A stretch of 64,000 nucleotides of DNA from Saprospiraceae bacterium (GCA_022842725.1 JALHOZ010000007.1:1-64000); one strand, 5' to 3'. Shown: positions 46,629 to 57,457, counted from the first letter of the stretch. The notes: generated by a model not told the origin, from the sequence alone. Numbers and translations: made by a program.

Positions 46629-48392
46629 ATGATGCGTTTTATTTCCTTCATTTTGTTTTTGTTCCTTTTATCGTCCTTAATATCCTGCAAAACTGACGCG
46701 GAATCGATGGATGATACCATACATGTCCGCATCGAAAAAGATCCCGAACGTCTTCATCCTCTTATTTTTCCCAATTCTGCTGCCAGAGAAATATATCAAT
46801 ACATTTTTTTACCACTCGCTGATTACAACAGCGAATCTTTGGAACTCGAACCCTTACTCATCACCAAAATACCTGAAAAACAACTCATTTCGTCAGGACC
46901 TTACGCCGGAGGTATTCGGTTTGATATCGAAATCAGACCGGAAGCGGTTTGGGAGGACGGAAGCCAGATAACTGCCAAAGATTACATTTTTAGTCTGAAA
47001 GCTATCCGGATGCCTTTGAATAATACCTCAAGATACAGAGATATTCTGACCAATATTGCTGCTGTCGAAGAAGACCCTTCCAATCCCAAAAAGTTTTCGG
47101 TGATCATGTACAAAGATGACATGAACGCCCTGGAATTATGTATCCAATGGGAGATTTATCCTGCATATTTTTATGATCCTCAAAATATTTTGGAACGTCT
47201 TGATCTTTCAAAATTGGCATCGGACACAGTATACGAAAAACAAGTCATGGCTGACAGCAGTTTTTTGGCTTTCGCCGAATCATTTAACGGATTGGAATAT
47301 TCTTCCCAAAAAATCAGCGGCTCCGGACCTTACAAATTTACATCCTGGGAATCAAACCAATATCTGGTGCTTGAAAAAAAACAGGATTACTGGGGAACCG
47401 GTTTACAAATCGATCACCTGAAAAACAACCCGGACAAAATCGTTTTTCACATGATTCCTGATGATGTGGCTGCCATGGTGCAACTTAAAGAAGGTAATAT
47501 CGATATCATGAACAACGTGGATGACGATGATTTTCTCGCTTTACAAAAGGATGAAACCTATAAAGACCAATTTCAATTTTTTTCACCTTCGCTGACAAAA
47601 TATTATGTCATTCTTCTCAACAATAAAGATCCGAAACTCAATGATAAAAAAGTAAGAAGAGCGCTGGCCCATCTCGTTGATGTCGATCACATCCTCAACA
47701 AACTGGAAAACGGTTTCGGTCAACGACTCGCTACGCCGGTTCATCCTTCAAAATCATATTACCATAAGGATGTAAAACCCATTCCGTTTTCTTTGGAAAA
47801 TGCACAATCACTCCTCACCGACGCAGGATGGAAAGACAGCAACAATGACGGTACCCTGGATAAAACGTTGGATGGAAAAAAAACCGAACTTGTTTTGGAC
47901 ATGTATGTTTCCGGTCAGGAATTGGGAAATCAGGTAGCCTTGTTGCTCCAGCAAAATGCTCAAAAAGTTGGAATCAAAATCAATATGATTGAAAAAGAAT
48001 TTAAGGCGGTCAGAAGTGAACATATCAAAACCAGAAATTACCACCTTGTTCCCAGTGTCGTATCGACAGATCTGAATACCTGGGATGATTTGAAAACACG
48101 GTATCACTCCGAATTTGACAATCCTTCCGGTGCCAACGAAACCGGTTATTATAATGCTGAAGCTGATAATATTTTGACACAAATCCCGGCCGAAAATGAC
48201 CTCAAAAAAAGAGCCGCTTTGTACAAAAAACTTCAGGAAATCATATACAATGATCAACCTATGGTTTATTTGTTTGTACCGGCAGAAAGAATCATTTTAA
48301 ACAAAATCTGGAAGGGAAATGCAACCCAAAAAAGGCCGGGATATGCTGTCAATCAATTTGAGATGATCGGCAAACGAGCAACTAAAAAATAA
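46629..48392 (+). CDS. oligopeptide ABC transporter substrate-binding lipoprotein
   Basis: The chosen start (MMRFISF) gives 587 residues with a lipoprotein signal ending LISC (Cys near 20); an earlier Met at 46593 would add an unlikely leader. It is an SBP_bac_5 (DppA/OppA-like) protein: the start IHVRIEKDPERLHPLIFP, the EAVWEDGSQITAKDYIFSLK block near 120, KISGSGPYKFTSWE near 230, and LNDKKVRRALAHLVD near 340. It binds peptides in the periplasm for the two permeases just downstream, which start 3 bp after it and overlap each other. Confidence 0.88.
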   Translation: MMRFISFILFLFLLSSLISCKTDAESMDDTIHVRIEKDPERLHPLIFPNSAAREIYQYIFLPLADYNSESLELEPLLITKIPEKQLISSGPYAGGIRFDIEIRPEAVWEDGSQITAKDYIFSLKAIRMPLNNTSRYRDILTNIAAVEEDPSNPKKFSVIMYKDDMNALELCIQWEIYPAYFYDPQNILERLDLSKLASDTVYEKQVMADSSFLAFAESFNGLEYSSQKISGSGPYKFTSWESNQYLVLEKKQDYWGTGLQIDHLKNNPDKIVFHMIPDDVAAMVQLKEGNIDIMNNVDDDDFLALQKDETYKDQFQFFSPSLTKYYVILLNNKDPKLNDKKVRRALAHLVDVDHILNKLENGFGQRLATPVHPSKSYYHKDVKPIPFSLENAQSLLTDAGWKDSNNDGTLDKTLDGKKTELVLDMYVSGQELGNQVALLLQQNAQKVGIKINMIEKEFKAVRSEHIKTRNYHLVPSVVSTDLNTWDDLKTRYHSEFDNPSGANETGYYNAEADNILTQIPAENDLKKRAALYKKLQEIIYNDQPMVYLFVPAERIILNKIWKGNATQKRPGYAVNQFEMIGKRATKK

Positions 48393-48395
48393 AAT

Positions 48396-49766
48396 ATGTC
48401 CGGGAAGTATTTGTTAAAAAGGATAATTTTGCTTTTTCCCGGTTTATTTATGGTCGTGTTTTTGGCCTTTTTATTAAAAAATCTGGTGCCCGGAGATCCC
48501 GTCGAAACCATCATGCTAAATCGTGGTATGTCGTGGCAGGATGCCGCCCTGAGGACTTCTGAATACTCAAAAATATATATATCGGAAGGACTGAACAAAC
48601 CTCTGTTTTATTTTTCTGTCCTTCCTGATCATTATCCGCCAAATATCCGGTCGATCACCGATCCGGAACAAAATAAAGAAATCTCGTTTCTGCTGAAAAA
48701 CGGGTATCCATACCCAAATATTCTGGAATTTTTGAATCTGAAAAATAATATGGAGAAAAATGGTTCTGCTACAAATGCTTCATATCCTGCAGATTCTTTG
48801 GCACACCTTATTTTGCAAAAAGAACCTTTACCCGAAAAAGCACTTTCTGCAATACTGGCTGAAAAATGGACCGGTAATTCCCGGCCCACATCGTGTATCC
48901 AAATCCTGGAGAATATGATCAGCAACCGAAAATCATGGTTTCTGCCTTCCTTTCATTTTTACGGGACCAACAATCAGTTTCATGATTATTTTAAAGGCCT
49001 GCTGAAGCTGGATTTTGGACTATCTTCCAAAGATGGAAAAAAAGTCACCGACAAAATATTTTCAGCGCTGAAATGGACGTCAACCCTGGTCTTTTTTAGT
49101 ATGATGATCCTTGCCTTAGTGTCCATTCCGCTGGGACTATGGAGCGGAAGGTACGAAAACGGAAAACTCGACATTTGGACCGGAAATCTCAGTATTATCC
49201 TTTATGCTATTCCGGTATTCTGGCTCGCCTCTATGCTGATAATTTTTTGTACGACAGACCAGTATGGCTGGTGGTTACATATTTTTCCTTCGGTCGGAAC
49301 GTGGTACGATGTGCCCGGTTCTTCTTTTTTACAAAATCTGGCAAAACATGCTTCTCAACTGATATTACCTGTTCTTTGTATGGTGGCCAATGATTTTGCT
49401 TTCCTCATCAGATTGATAAAAAAACAAACCATCGAACAAAAACATCAACTATACGTAAAAATGGCGATAGCGAAAGGTCTTGATGAAAAATCTATATTGA
49501 CCCGTCATATTCTTCCTAATGTTGGCATTCAGATTTTATCAGTATTTACAGGCAGTATTCCGGCAGCTTTTGCAGGTTCATTGATCGTGGAAGTTATTTT
49601 TAACATTCCCGGTATGGGAAGATTGTTGTATCACAGTATAAATTCCTCAGACTGGAATGTAGTTTTCGGCATATTGATCGTTCTTGCCTTTTTGACCATA
49701 ATGATCAATATTATCGGTGATCTGATGTATGTACGTCTCAACCCAAAAATTTCTTACCATGATTGA
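48396..49766 (+). CDS. oligopeptide ABC transporter permease (DppB-like) with an extra periplasmic domain
   Basis: The protein has 456 residues, about 120-140 more than a typical DppB. The first transmembrane segment (about 8-30) and the NLVPGDPVETIML block are normal. A hydrophilic insertion of about 160 residues (about 45-210) follows before the usual five segments, which carry SIPLGLWSGR and the EAA loop near GLDEKSILTRHILPN (about 365), and GSLIVEVIFNIPGMG near 400. The extra domain may contact the binding protein. The end overlaps the next permease. Confidence 0.85.
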   Translation: MSGKYLLKRIILLFPGLFMVVFLAFLLKNLVPGDPVETIMLNRGMSWQDAALRTSEYSKIYISEGLNKPLFYFSVLPDHYPPNIRSITDPEQNKEISFLLKNGYPYPNILEFLNLKNNMEKNGSATNASYPADSLAHLILQKEPLPEKALSAILAEKWTGNSRPTSCIQILENMISNRKSWFLPSFHFYGTNNQFHDYFKGLLKLDFGLSSKDGKKVTDKIFSALKWTSTLVFFSMMILALVSIPLGLWSGRYENGKLDIWTGNLSIILYAIPVFWLASMLIIFCTTDQYGWWLHIFPSVGTWYDVPGSSFLQNLAKHASQLILPVLCMVANDFAFLIRLIKKQTIEQKHQLYVKMAIAKGLDEKSILTRHILPNVGIQILSVFTGSIPAAFAGSLIVEVIFNIPGMGRLLYHSINSSDWNVVFGILIVLAFLTIMINIIGDLMYVRLNPKISYHD

Positions 49767-50889
49767 GCGGGAAGTACATAGCAGAAACAAATTAATAAAA
49801 ATCATTGTGTTATTATTCATTTTTGGTGTTATACTCGTTCCTTTTTTGGCAAATGACAAAGCTATTTTGTGTTTTTGTCCCGACGGAATTTCGATGCCGG
49901 TTTTCCAAAAATCATCTGTTGACCGCCGGCAGGCAGATCAAAAATGTTCATTTTGTGTTTTTCCCCCCATCAGGTATACTGCATACCAGATTGATCTGGA
50001 GAATAGCGGTTACACAGGACCATTTGATGCCCAAAAGATTCCGTCCATCTATCACAGACATTGGTTAGGAACGGATAAAATAGGCAGAGATGTTGCCGCC
50101 GGGCTGTTGTACGGTGCCAGAAATTCTCTTTTGACGGGATTTTTATCTATGATCCTGGGTTTATTATTGGGTGTTCCTACCGGTATGATTTTAGGTTATT
50201 TTCAGGACAATACCACCCGATGGAATGTTTTGCAGATATTCAGCTTTCTGATATTTGTTTTTTTTATAATTTTTTATGCAGTCTATCTGCCTTGGGGCGA
50301 ATGGAATTCCCTCCTTTTATTTATAACACTTACTGTAATCTATATTGTATCTTTCAGATTTTTAGCCAAACTAAAATTAAAAAAATATTATATTCCTGTT
50401 GATTTATTGGGATACCGACTTTTGGAATGGAGAAAATCCATTCCGGCTCTTTTTTTATTACTGGCACTGCTTTCACTGATATCAAAACCTTCCGTCCTGA
50501 GTGTCATTATCATCATTGGTCTGTTGGCATGGGCAGATATCGCCAGAATGATACGTGCTGAAACATTGTCTATCAAAACCAGACCTTATGTTTTGTCCGG
50601 GATTGCCATGGGGATGAACCATCAACAAATTTTGAAAAAATATATTCTTCCGGGTTTATCCGACACAATACTGGTAATCGCTGTGTACATGTTTGCCGGT
50701 GCCATACTGACGGAATCAACCCTTTCATTCCTGGGGCTCGGCCTTCCTGCAGATGAAGTATCCTGGGGTAAAATGCTTTCCGAATCCCGTCAGGCAAGAG
50801 CCTGGTGGATGGCAGTTTTTCCGGGTTTATGTTTGGTGAGCCTGTTGTACTATTTAAATCGATTTACCAACCAAAAATTTTATTCCTAA
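49759..50889 (+). CDS. oligopeptide ABC transporter permease (DppC-like)
   Basis: The start at 49759 (MIEREVHSRNK) overlaps the DppB-like gene by eight bases, a coupled arrangement; an earlier Met would overlap further. It has 376 residues with six transmembrane segments. The N-terminal loop has a Cys-rich stretch (CPDGISMPV and later KCSFCVFPP) not usual in DppC. GTDKIGRDVAAGLLYGAR near 100 is the family block, and the EAA loop is near GMNHQQILKKYILPG. No ATPase genes (DppD/F) follow, so energy must come from elsewhere in the genome. Confidence 0.87.
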   Translation: MIEREVHSRNKLIKIIVLLFIFGVILVPFLANDKAILCFCPDGISMPVFQKSSVDRRQADQKCSFCVFPPIRYTAYQIDLENSGYTGPFDAQKIPSIYHRHWLGTDKIGRDVAAGLLYGARNSLLTGFLSMILGLLLGVPTGMILGYFQDNTTRWNVLQIFSFLIFVFFIIFYAVYLPWGEWNSLLLFITLTVIYIVSFRFLAKLKLKKYYIPVDLLGYRLLEWRKSIPALFLLLALLSLISKPSVLSVIIIIGLLAWADIARMIRAETLSIKTRPYVLSGIAMGMNHQQILKKYILPGLSDTILVIAVYMFAGAILTESTLSFLGLGLPADEVSWGKMLSESRQARAWWMAVFPGLCLVSLLYYLNRFTNQKFYS

Positions 50890-50901
50890 ATTAGTATTTC
50901 T

Positions 50902-51366
50902 ATGAACAGTATCCATTTCCACCTGATTACCAACCATTTTCCGATTATTGTTCCGGTCATTGCTTTGATGGTGATGTTCGGAGGTTTTTTGATTCGTTCA
51001 GAAATGATCAAAAGGACTGCTCTTGCTTTATTTGTTTTTGGTGCTTTATCAACATTTCCGGCTATGTATTCCGGCGACAAAGCAGAAGATCTCGTTGATA
51101 AAATTCCGGGCATTACCCATGACATGATAGAAATCCACGAAAAAAGTGCCGAACAATTTGCAATCTGGCATTATGGATTAGGTCTTTTGGCTCTGATGGC
51201 TTTACTTTCGAGCTGGAAAAATCACAAAACATCACAAATTCTGACGATTCTGGTGATTGTTTTTGCTTTTGCCATTATTTATTTGGGTAATCATACCGCA
51301 ACATCAGGCGGCGAAATCAGACATACAGAAATCAGAATCGGCTATGAGTCAGAGCCCATCAGATGA
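50902..51366 (+). CDS. small membrane protein with conserved His residues
   Basis: The protein has 154 residues with four transmembrane segments (about 11-28, 38-54, 88-104, 112-130). It has HFHLITNHFPI at the start, then HEKSAEQFAIWHYG, and ends with GNHTATSGGEIRH. The His residues at the ends of helices could bind heme or a metal, similar to DUF2231 proteins. The gene follows the permeases by 12 bp and may belong to the same transcript; role unknown. Confidence 0.5.
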   Translation: MNSIHFHLITNHFPIIVPVIALMVMFGGFLIRSEMIKRTALALFVFGALSTFPAMYSGDKAEDLVDKIPGITHDMIEIHEKSAEQFAIWHYGLGLLALMALLSSWKNHKTSQILTILVIVFAFAIIYLGNHTATSGGEIRHTEIRIGYESEPIR

Positions 51367-51445
51367 TCATAAAAAATAATAACCCGGTCAATATTATGAC
51401 GGTGCGTCCTAATGATCTGAAAAGTGACCTGCTTTCGTCAGGCTC

Positions 51446-52303
51446 TTACAACTTTCTGATCAATCCTTCCTGTGCAGTGGAAGCCACCAGAATACCGTCT
51501 TTGGTAAATATTTTTCCGGTACAAAAAGCCCGGGAAGCATTGGCATTGGTACTTTCTACCACATAAAGCAACCAATCGTCCAGCCTTGCCGGCCTGTGAA
51601 ACCACATAGCATGATCCAGCGATGCAATCTGCATAGGTGTAGTAAAAAATGACAGTCCGTGAGGTAATAACGCAGTGATCAACAGATTAAAATCTGAAGC
51701 ATACGCCAGGATTTCCTGATGAAGGGTTTGTTTATCCCCCAAACTACCGTTGGTTTTGAACCACGTGTGATTGATAGGTGCTCTTTTTTTTGGGTGAAAC
51801 GGATCGTAATGTTCAACAGGATGAAAAATAAAAGGGCCATTGGGTGAAAAAATACCTCTCGGTTCAACCCTGAATTTTTCAGCAAATTCTGCAAATAAAT
51901 CTGAAAAAGAAGTTAATGATTCCGGTCTGGCCACATTGGGCATAACGGCCTGATGTTCGATTCCTTCTTCCATATTTTGAAAGGAAGCCGACAAAATAAA
52001 AATTTCCCTGTTGTTTTGTTTGGCGACAACTCTTCTGGTTTGAAAAACTTTACCATCCTTAACTTTTTCTACAGCATAATGTATCGGAACATCATTGTCT
52101 CCGGGACTGATAAAATAACTATGGATAGAATGTAGTATTTTGTTCGGATCCGTTGTGTTGTGGGCTGCAGAAATTGCTTGTGCAAGCACTTGTCCGCCAT
52201 ATACATTCGGGCTGCCAATAAATAGATTTTGACCGACAAATTCCTGAGGCCCGGTTTGTTGCAAATCAAGAATATTTATGAGTTCCGGCAACTGTGTTTC
52301 CAT
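51446..52303 (-). CDS. tesB: acyl-CoA thioesterase II
   Basis: The protein has 285 residues, the TesB length. It is a double hot-dog protein: VYGGQVLAQAISAA near 32, and IASLDHAMWFHRPAR near 230, with the catalytic Asp. The C-terminal STAQEGLIR holds the Gln of the active site. It hydrolyses acyl-CoA of varied length to free acid and CoA. It begins 6 bp after the stop of the small membrane gene, so they are likely co-transcribed. It converges on the small membrane protein to its left. Confidence 0.93.
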   Translation of the reverse strand: METQLPELINILDLQQTGPQEFVGQNLFIGSPNVYGGQVLAQAISAAHNTTDPNKILHSIHSYFISPGDNDVPIHYAVEKVKDGKVFQTRRVVAKQNNREIFILSASFQNMEEGIEHQAVMPNVARPESLTSFSDLFAEFAEKFRVEPRGIFSPNGPFIFHPVEHYDPFHPKKRAPINHTWFKTNGSLGDKQTLHQEILAYASDFNLLITALLPHGLSFFTTPMQIASLDHAMWFHRPARLDDWLLYVVESTNANASRAFCTGKIFTKDGILVASTAQEGLIRKL

Positions 52304-52309
52304 ATCAAT

Positions 52310-52672
52310 TTATTTTTTAGAACGTAAATATATGACTACAAAAAATACAGCCAAAACCATATGCACCCCAAAAGCGCCTAGGTTTGGCAAATAACCGCCA
52401 AAATAAGCACCGTAACACTGAAACGATATCAATAAATGGTACAAAATAATGATGAGACTCACCCTTCCCAACACAAATTGATCTTCCAAAAATCTACCTA
52501 AAACGATACTTATACCTCCGAATGCCGCACCCATCACGCCAAAAAATTTGACGGCTATCAGAGTGTGCGGTGCATTTTCCGGCACGCCGGCAAACAACAG
52601 ATCAGGCCTCATAATCAAGACCAAACCTGCGACCAACTCAATGATTCCGTTTATATTACAAATCCATTTCAT
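52310..52672 (-). CDS. small four-helix membrane protein
   Basis: The protein has 120 residues and four hydrophobic segments (about 4-22, 38-60, 68-88, 95-115). I do not recognise a named family. It lies 3 bp after the outer membrane receptor gene and 6 bp before tesB. Confidence 0.5.
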   Translation of the reverse strand: MKWICNINGIIELVAGLVLIMRPDLLFAGVPENAPHTLIAVKFFGVMGAAFGGISIVLGRFLEDQFVLGRVSLIIILYHLLISFQCYGAYFGGYLPNLGAFGVHMVLAVFFVVIYLRSKK

Positions 52673-52675
52673 AGT

Positions 52676-55153
52676 TTAATTATTTGAATTCCCTTGTAAT
52701 CCGCCTTGCATCTGATTATCGGTGCCTTGTTTTGTATCCGTATTTTTGACCTTTGTTTTTCTTTCTTTAAAATCCACATTTCCAAATTTCAAACGATAGT
52801 TGATGCCAATGGATCTGAACGGAATACTAAAGGATGTCCTTTGGGTAAACACATCGTTGGATACATTGGATTTAAAAAATTTATCTTCGTGAAACGGTTC
52901 GATAAATGTAAGCCCAAGACTGGATTTTTTAAACTCTTTCCGGATGCCCATTCCATAAATCGTAAATGCCGGATTGTCTCCCTGAATCGTTCTGACCGGC
53001 GACCTGAAAAATCCGAAAAAATCGGCCTTCAGAGTGCCTGAAAACTTTATTTCTCCATTCATGAATACATTGTATTCATAACTCGTCCTTTCGATCGGTT
53101 GTCCGTTAATGACTCCTTTGGCATCATAAGAAAATACATTTCCTCCGGTCCTGAACGTAATAAATTTTATGGTTTTTGTCAAAAAGGTATTTAAACCGAA
53201 TGCCTGGTTCTGACCGATATTCTGAAAAGTATTTTTTGAAAGGCCCTGTCCGTCGATCAACAAAACCTGCTCAATGATATCATATGTTTTTTTGAAATAA
53301 ACAGATGAAAAAGTAGTAATGCCCCAAAAAGTGATGTTGTATGACAATTCCAACTGATCTACAAGTTCAGGAGCGAGATACGGATTTCCTTCGGTTCGGT
53401 TGAGAAAATCGCTGGTATTATTAAACGGATTGATAAACTGAAGTCCGGGTCTTTGAATCCTTCGGGTATAGCTCAATTTTAAAGTTCTGAACTTTGGAAA
53501 AGCCCGGGACAATGTAAGGCTTGGCAATATATTTCCGTAACTATTGGTCACAGGATTACTTTTTTCATTTTGAGAAATACCTGAAATATTTGTATACTCA
53601 TATCTTGCTCCGGCATTTACGCCAATTTTTTTGAACAGGTAAAAATCAACTGAAGTATAAGCGGCGTATACATTTTGGTCGTATTCATACACATCGGCGA
53701 GTCGGACAAATTGAAAATTTTCCAATACATCCGTATTATAATCGCTGATGATTTTTCTGAGCACTCCTTTGACTCCGCTTTCAAGTTTTACCGATTTTTT
53801 AAAGGGATGCACATAGTCCAACTGCAGGGTTGTTTCATGATTGTCACCGTCGTTGATGACATCACTTGCCCGGTTTAGGGTAGGAATTTCGATATGATTT
53901 TCAACAATATTATTATCCTGATCACTATTTTGTTTAGAATACTGTATGGCGGCCGTAAGTTCCTGCCCTTCTTTCTGAAATTTTTTGGTATAATCCGTAT
54001 TCCAGTCAAATCCGTTGTTGCTGGTCGTACCTTTATTATTCCTGGTAAAAACATCATTGAGACCAAAAACCGGATCCATGATACTTCCGTTTATGGTGCC
54101 GTCATTTGCAAAACCAAAACCTCTCATCGAAAATGACGAAGTTATACTGTTATAACCATTAAAATCATAAAAAACGTTCAAAGACCCATTTCCTCCCAGG
54201 CGGGTAGTATTTTGTACACCATCTTGTGCCAGGATTCTTTCTCCCGACGGTGTGTTGTCCTTTCGGTAAAATGAAGTTGTACCGTCTAAAGGAACAGAAT
54301 AAAAAATGGCTGCATTCGCACTGGATCCAAACCTCCCGCGACCGGCATTCAGATTGGTAAACACTGAATTTTGACGGTTTCCCACCGAAGCATTGACACT
54401 ACCTGCAAAACCGTCGATGTTTTGTTTTTTAGTAATAATATTAATGATCCCTGCACTACCCTCTCCGTCATATTTGGCCGTAGGAGACGTGATGACCTCT
54501 ACTTTTTTAATCTGATCCGCCGGAAACATTTTAAGCGCATCTGCCACATTTCCTGAAAACATACCCGAAGGTTTGCCATTGATCAAAATTCTCACATTCT
54601 GTGATCCTCTGAGACTGACATTACCACTCAGATCGACTGTCAGCATAGGTACTTTGCGCAATACGTCAGTAGCATCACCACCCGCGATCGAAGCATCATT
54701 TTCAGCATTAAATACCAGTTTATCTATTTTTGATTCAAAAAGGGACTTGTCTTCGGTGATTTCTACTGCATCAAGCAACACAGACGAAGGACTTAGTAAA
54801 ATTTTTCCCAGGTTTATATCCGGTGATTTGAGGGTTGTCTCTACACTTTTTATCACTTTATCATTATATCCCAAAAAAGATATGGTCATATCATAACTCC
54901 CGGTTTTGACATTATCAAAAGTAAATTTCCCGTCTTCTTCAGACAGGATACCGTCCAATATGATTTTACTTCCTTTTTTGGTAATAGATAAAGTGGCGTA
55001 TCCGATCATTTCATTCGATATCGAATCAAAAAGCTGACCGCCTATTTTACCTTTTATTTCAGGACCTTTTTTGCCGCCTCCCATAGGAAACTGACCAAAA
55101 ACAGGAAAAGAAATCAAAAAGACGGAGCAAAAAAGGATTAAAAGTCGGGGCAT
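52676..55153 (-). CDS. outer membrane beta-barrel receptor of the TonB-dependent type
   Basis: The protein has 825 residues with a signal peptide (1-20, ending PVFGQ). A carboxypeptidase-regulatory-like domain follows (about 35-115; GKFTFDNVKTGSYDMTISFL), then a plug domain (about 135-240; KVPMLTVDLSGNVSLRG, SPTAKYDGEGSAGIINI), then a barrel to the end. These are features of the outer-membrane-beta-barrel receptors of Bacteroidota. The C-terminal tail after the barrel is Gln/Asn-rich. It may import an unknown substrate; no partner SusD-like gene is near. Confidence 0.85.
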   Translation of the reverse strand: MPRLLILFCSVFLISFPVFGQFPMGGGKKGPEIKGKIGGQLFDSISNEMIGYATLSITKKGSKIILDGILSEEDGKFTFDNVKTGSYDMTISFLGYNDKVIKSVETTLKSPDINLGKILLSPSSVLLDAVEITEDKSLFESKIDKLVFNAENDASIAGGDATDVLRKVPMLTVDLSGNVSLRGSQNVRILINGKPSGMFSGNVADALKMFPADQIKKVEVITSPTAKYDGEGSAGIINIITKKQNIDGFAGSVNASVGNRQNSVFTNLNAGRGRFGSSANAAIFYSVPLDGTTSFYRKDNTPSGERILAQDGVQNTTRLGGNGSLNVFYDFNGYNSITSSFSMRGFGFANDGTINGSIMDPVFGLNDVFTRNNKGTTSNNGFDWNTDYTKKFQKEGQELTAAIQYSKQNSDQDNNIVENHIEIPTLNRASDVINDGDNHETTLQLDYVHPFKKSVKLESGVKGVLRKIISDYNTDVLENFQFVRLADVYEYDQNVYAAYTSVDFYLFKKIGVNAGARYEYTNISGISQNEKSNPVTNSYGNILPSLTLSRAFPKFRTLKLSYTRRIQRPGLQFINPFNNTSDFLNRTEGNPYLAPELVDQLELSYNITFWGITTFSSVYFKKTYDIIEQVLLIDGQGLSKNTFQNIGQNQAFGLNTFLTKTIKFITFRTGGNVFSYDAKGVINGQPIERTSYEYNVFMNGEIKFSGTLKADFFGFFRSPVRTIQGDNPAFTIYGMGIRKEFKKSSLGLTFIEPFHEDKFFKSNVSNDVFTQRTSFSIPFRSIGINYRLKFGNVDFKERKTKVKNTDTKQGTDNQMQGGLQGNSNN

Positions 55154-55268
55154 ATGTTTTATTTTTACAATTCTGTGACAATTTAACCCAAATGTAAAGA
55201 AATTGTTTATTTCCTATAAATCATAAAGACGAATGATTGATTTTGACAGACCAACTTATGACCATTCA

Positions 55269-56690
55269 TCAACAATCAATAATATTGACTGTTGTTGCGA
55301 GCCCACCCTCTGAAGTTTCTTTGTATTTACTGTTCATATCTTTTGCCGTATTCCACATTGTCCTTACCACATCGTCAAGCGGAACTTTCACTTCGGTTGG
55401 ATCTCTGTCTATGGCCATTTCTGCTGCATTAATAGCTTTGATAGCGCCCATGGAGTTTCTTTCGATACATGGAATCTGCACCAAACCACCGATCGGATCG
55501 CAGGTCATCCCAAGATGATGTTCCATAGCAATCTCAGCAGCGATGATACATCTTTCAGGACTTCCACCCAACAGTTCGGTCAATCCTGCCGCCGCCATAG
55601 CTGAAGAAACACCTATTTCTGCCTGGCAACCACCCATAGCCGCCGAAAGAGTGGATCCTTTTTTAAAAATACTGCCTATTTCAGAAGCACAAGCCAAAAA
55701 CCTCACGATTTCATTTTTACCGGCGTTTTTATTGACAAAACATAGGTAGTACATCAGCACTGCCGGAATAACTCCGGCACTTCCATTGGTAGGTGCAGTG
55801 ACTACCCTACCAAAAGCGGCATTCACTTCATTGACGCTTATCGCAAAAGTTGAAACCCACTTAAATATTTTCTGAAAATCCAAAGGAGCAATTCTGATCG
55901 CTTCAATCCATGTTTCAGGATCCGAATAGGTCAATTGTTTAGGCAACAATTTTTGTAAAAGTGGCGCACTCCTTCGTTTTACAGCCAAAGCTCCGGGCAA
56001 CGTCCCTTCTGTATGACAGCCGGTATACATAGATTCCAGCATGGTATGCCAGATCCTCAACAAATCTTCCTCATATTTTTCTCGTGTTCTGTCTGTTTTT
56101 TCGTTTTCAAAAACGATATCAGAGATCGAAAAACCGGTTTTTTCACAATATCGAAGCAACTCGGATGAAGTTTGTATCGGAAACGGGTAGTTTTTATTTA
56201 CTCCGCTGATTCCACCGTGATCGCCTTCTCTGACGATAAAACCGCCGCCGACAGAATAATACACATCAGAAATGACGTCCCCGTTATTTCCTGTCCAGGT
56301 AAATATCATCCCGTTTGCATGATAATCCAAAAAACTGTCTTTAAACAAAATATCCTTTTCCGGATCAAAATGAACAAACATACCTGAAGGCAGTTGAATC
56401 TTTTTTTGTTCGTTGATGACCTGTATAAACTCAGGGATTTTTTTGGTTTCGACTGTCTCGGGATCATAATTTGCCAGGCCCATGATAACTGCAAGGTCGG
56501 TAGCGTGCCCTTTGCCTGTCAGAGACAATGACCCATACAATGAAACTTCGATATGTCCTTCCAAAATTCGGGCCTCAGATTGTTCCAGCCTCATCACAAA
56601 TGATCTGGCTGCTTTCCACGGTCCGAGGGTATGAGAACTCGAAGGACCTACACCTATTTTAAATATGTCGAATACACTAACAAACTCCAT
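55269..56690 (-). CDS. sdaA: L-serine ammonia-lyase, single-chain iron-sulfur type
   Basis: The protein has 473 residues, the length of the single-chain type. The start has [19 protein letters not shown], and the cluster Cys are in the [12 protein letters not shown] block near 245, [12 protein letters not shown] near 357, and [18 protein letters not shown] near 395. The enzyme deaminates L-serine to pyruvate and ammonia, using a [4Fe-4S] cluster. All signature residues appear present. It is a single gene. Confidence 0.96.
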   Translation of the reverse strand: MEFVSVFDIFKIGVGPSSSHTLGPWKAARSFVMRLEQSEARILEGHIEVSLYGSLSLTGKGHATDLAVIMGLANYDPETVETKKIPEFIQVINEQKKIQLPSGMFVHFDPEKDILFKDSFLDYHANGMIFTWTGNNGDVISDVYYSVGGGFIVREGDHGGISGVNKNYPFPIQTSSELLRYCEKTGFSISDIVFENEKTDRTREKYEEDLLRIWHTMLESMYTGCHTEGTLPGALAVKRRSAPLLQKLLPKQLTYSDPETWIEAIRIAPLDFQKIFKWVSTFAISVNEVNAAFGRVVTAPTNGSAGVIPAVLMYYLCFVNKNAGKNEIVRFLACASEIGSIFKKGSTLSAAMGGCQAEIGVSSAMAAAGLTELLGGSPERCIIAAEIAMEHHLGMTCDPIGGLVQIPCIERNSMGAIKAINAAEMAIDRDPTEVKVPLDDVVRTMWNTAKDMNSKYKETSEGGLATTVNIIDC

Positions 56691-56788
56691 GCTGTATTTT
56701 GGGTCAAAAATAGTACGTATTTTGTTAATTATAGGTTTTATCTGTTTATCATTATTATGAAATAATAAATCTGAAAGCCCCTTAACCG

Positions 56789-57457
56789 TTAATTCCTTAC
56801 AAAATCGTATATTTTATTGATCAAAGGAGAAGCAAATCTCCCGGTTTCTTTAAATATTTCACGGTTGATCATCCACTCCTGAGCAGTAAGAAAAAAGAAA
56901 GCTGCTACCACCAACATATTTCTAACCCAGATAAAGGGAGCAAGATACTGATCATAAAACGGTTCTATCAATATAATTCTCGCAAACGTGATGCTTATGG
57001 CCATAAACATAGTGACGATTGCCATTGCTTTGAACATAACAAATAAGTCTTTATCACTTTTTCTTTTGCATAAGGCAAGTAACGTCGAAGCTTCTTTATG
57101 ATTTTTATCAAGGCGGACCAATTGTATCAGAATTTTTTCAGCCTCTTTGTATTGGCCAAGGTTGTAGTAACATGCAGACTTCTTAAAAAGCAAAGATTCA
57201 TAAATCCGCTCAGACATATATTCATAGATATTTTCATAAATGATGTCTTCGATGACAGGATCTATCTTCTGCAAAAACCTTTGATATCTACCCACTTCGA
57301 ACAAACAAAGACAATAATCAATATCAAGCTCTATTTTTTCTTCAGGGTCGAGCAATCCGATTTTATCCTGATTTTCTTCATAATACCTCACCTTTTCTCT
57401 GTAGGCACTATGCTCCAGCGAAAAATATTCAAAATATGCCCGTCTGCCGTAACTCAT
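56789..57457 (-). CDS. membrane protein with a tetratricopeptide-like segment
   Basis: The chosen start (MSYGRRAYF) at 57457 gives 222 residues; the longer frame has an unlikely leader overlapping the dgt promoter region. Residues about 75-125 form a TPR-like pair (ACYYNLGQYKEAEKILIQL). Two transmembrane segments follow (about 140-160 and 175-195). Family unknown. It is divergent from dgt. Confidence 0.55.
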   Translation of the reverse strand: MSYGRRAYFEYFSLEHSAYREKVRYYEENQDKIGLLDPEEKIELDIDYCLCLFEVGRYQRFLQKIDPVIEDIIYENIYEYMSERIYESLLFKKSACYYNLGQYKEAEKILIQLVRLDKNHKEASTLLALCKRKSDKDLFVMFKAMAIVTMFMAISITFARIILIEPFYDQYLAPFIWVRNMLVVAAFFFLTAQEWMINREIFKETGRFASPLINKIYDFVRN

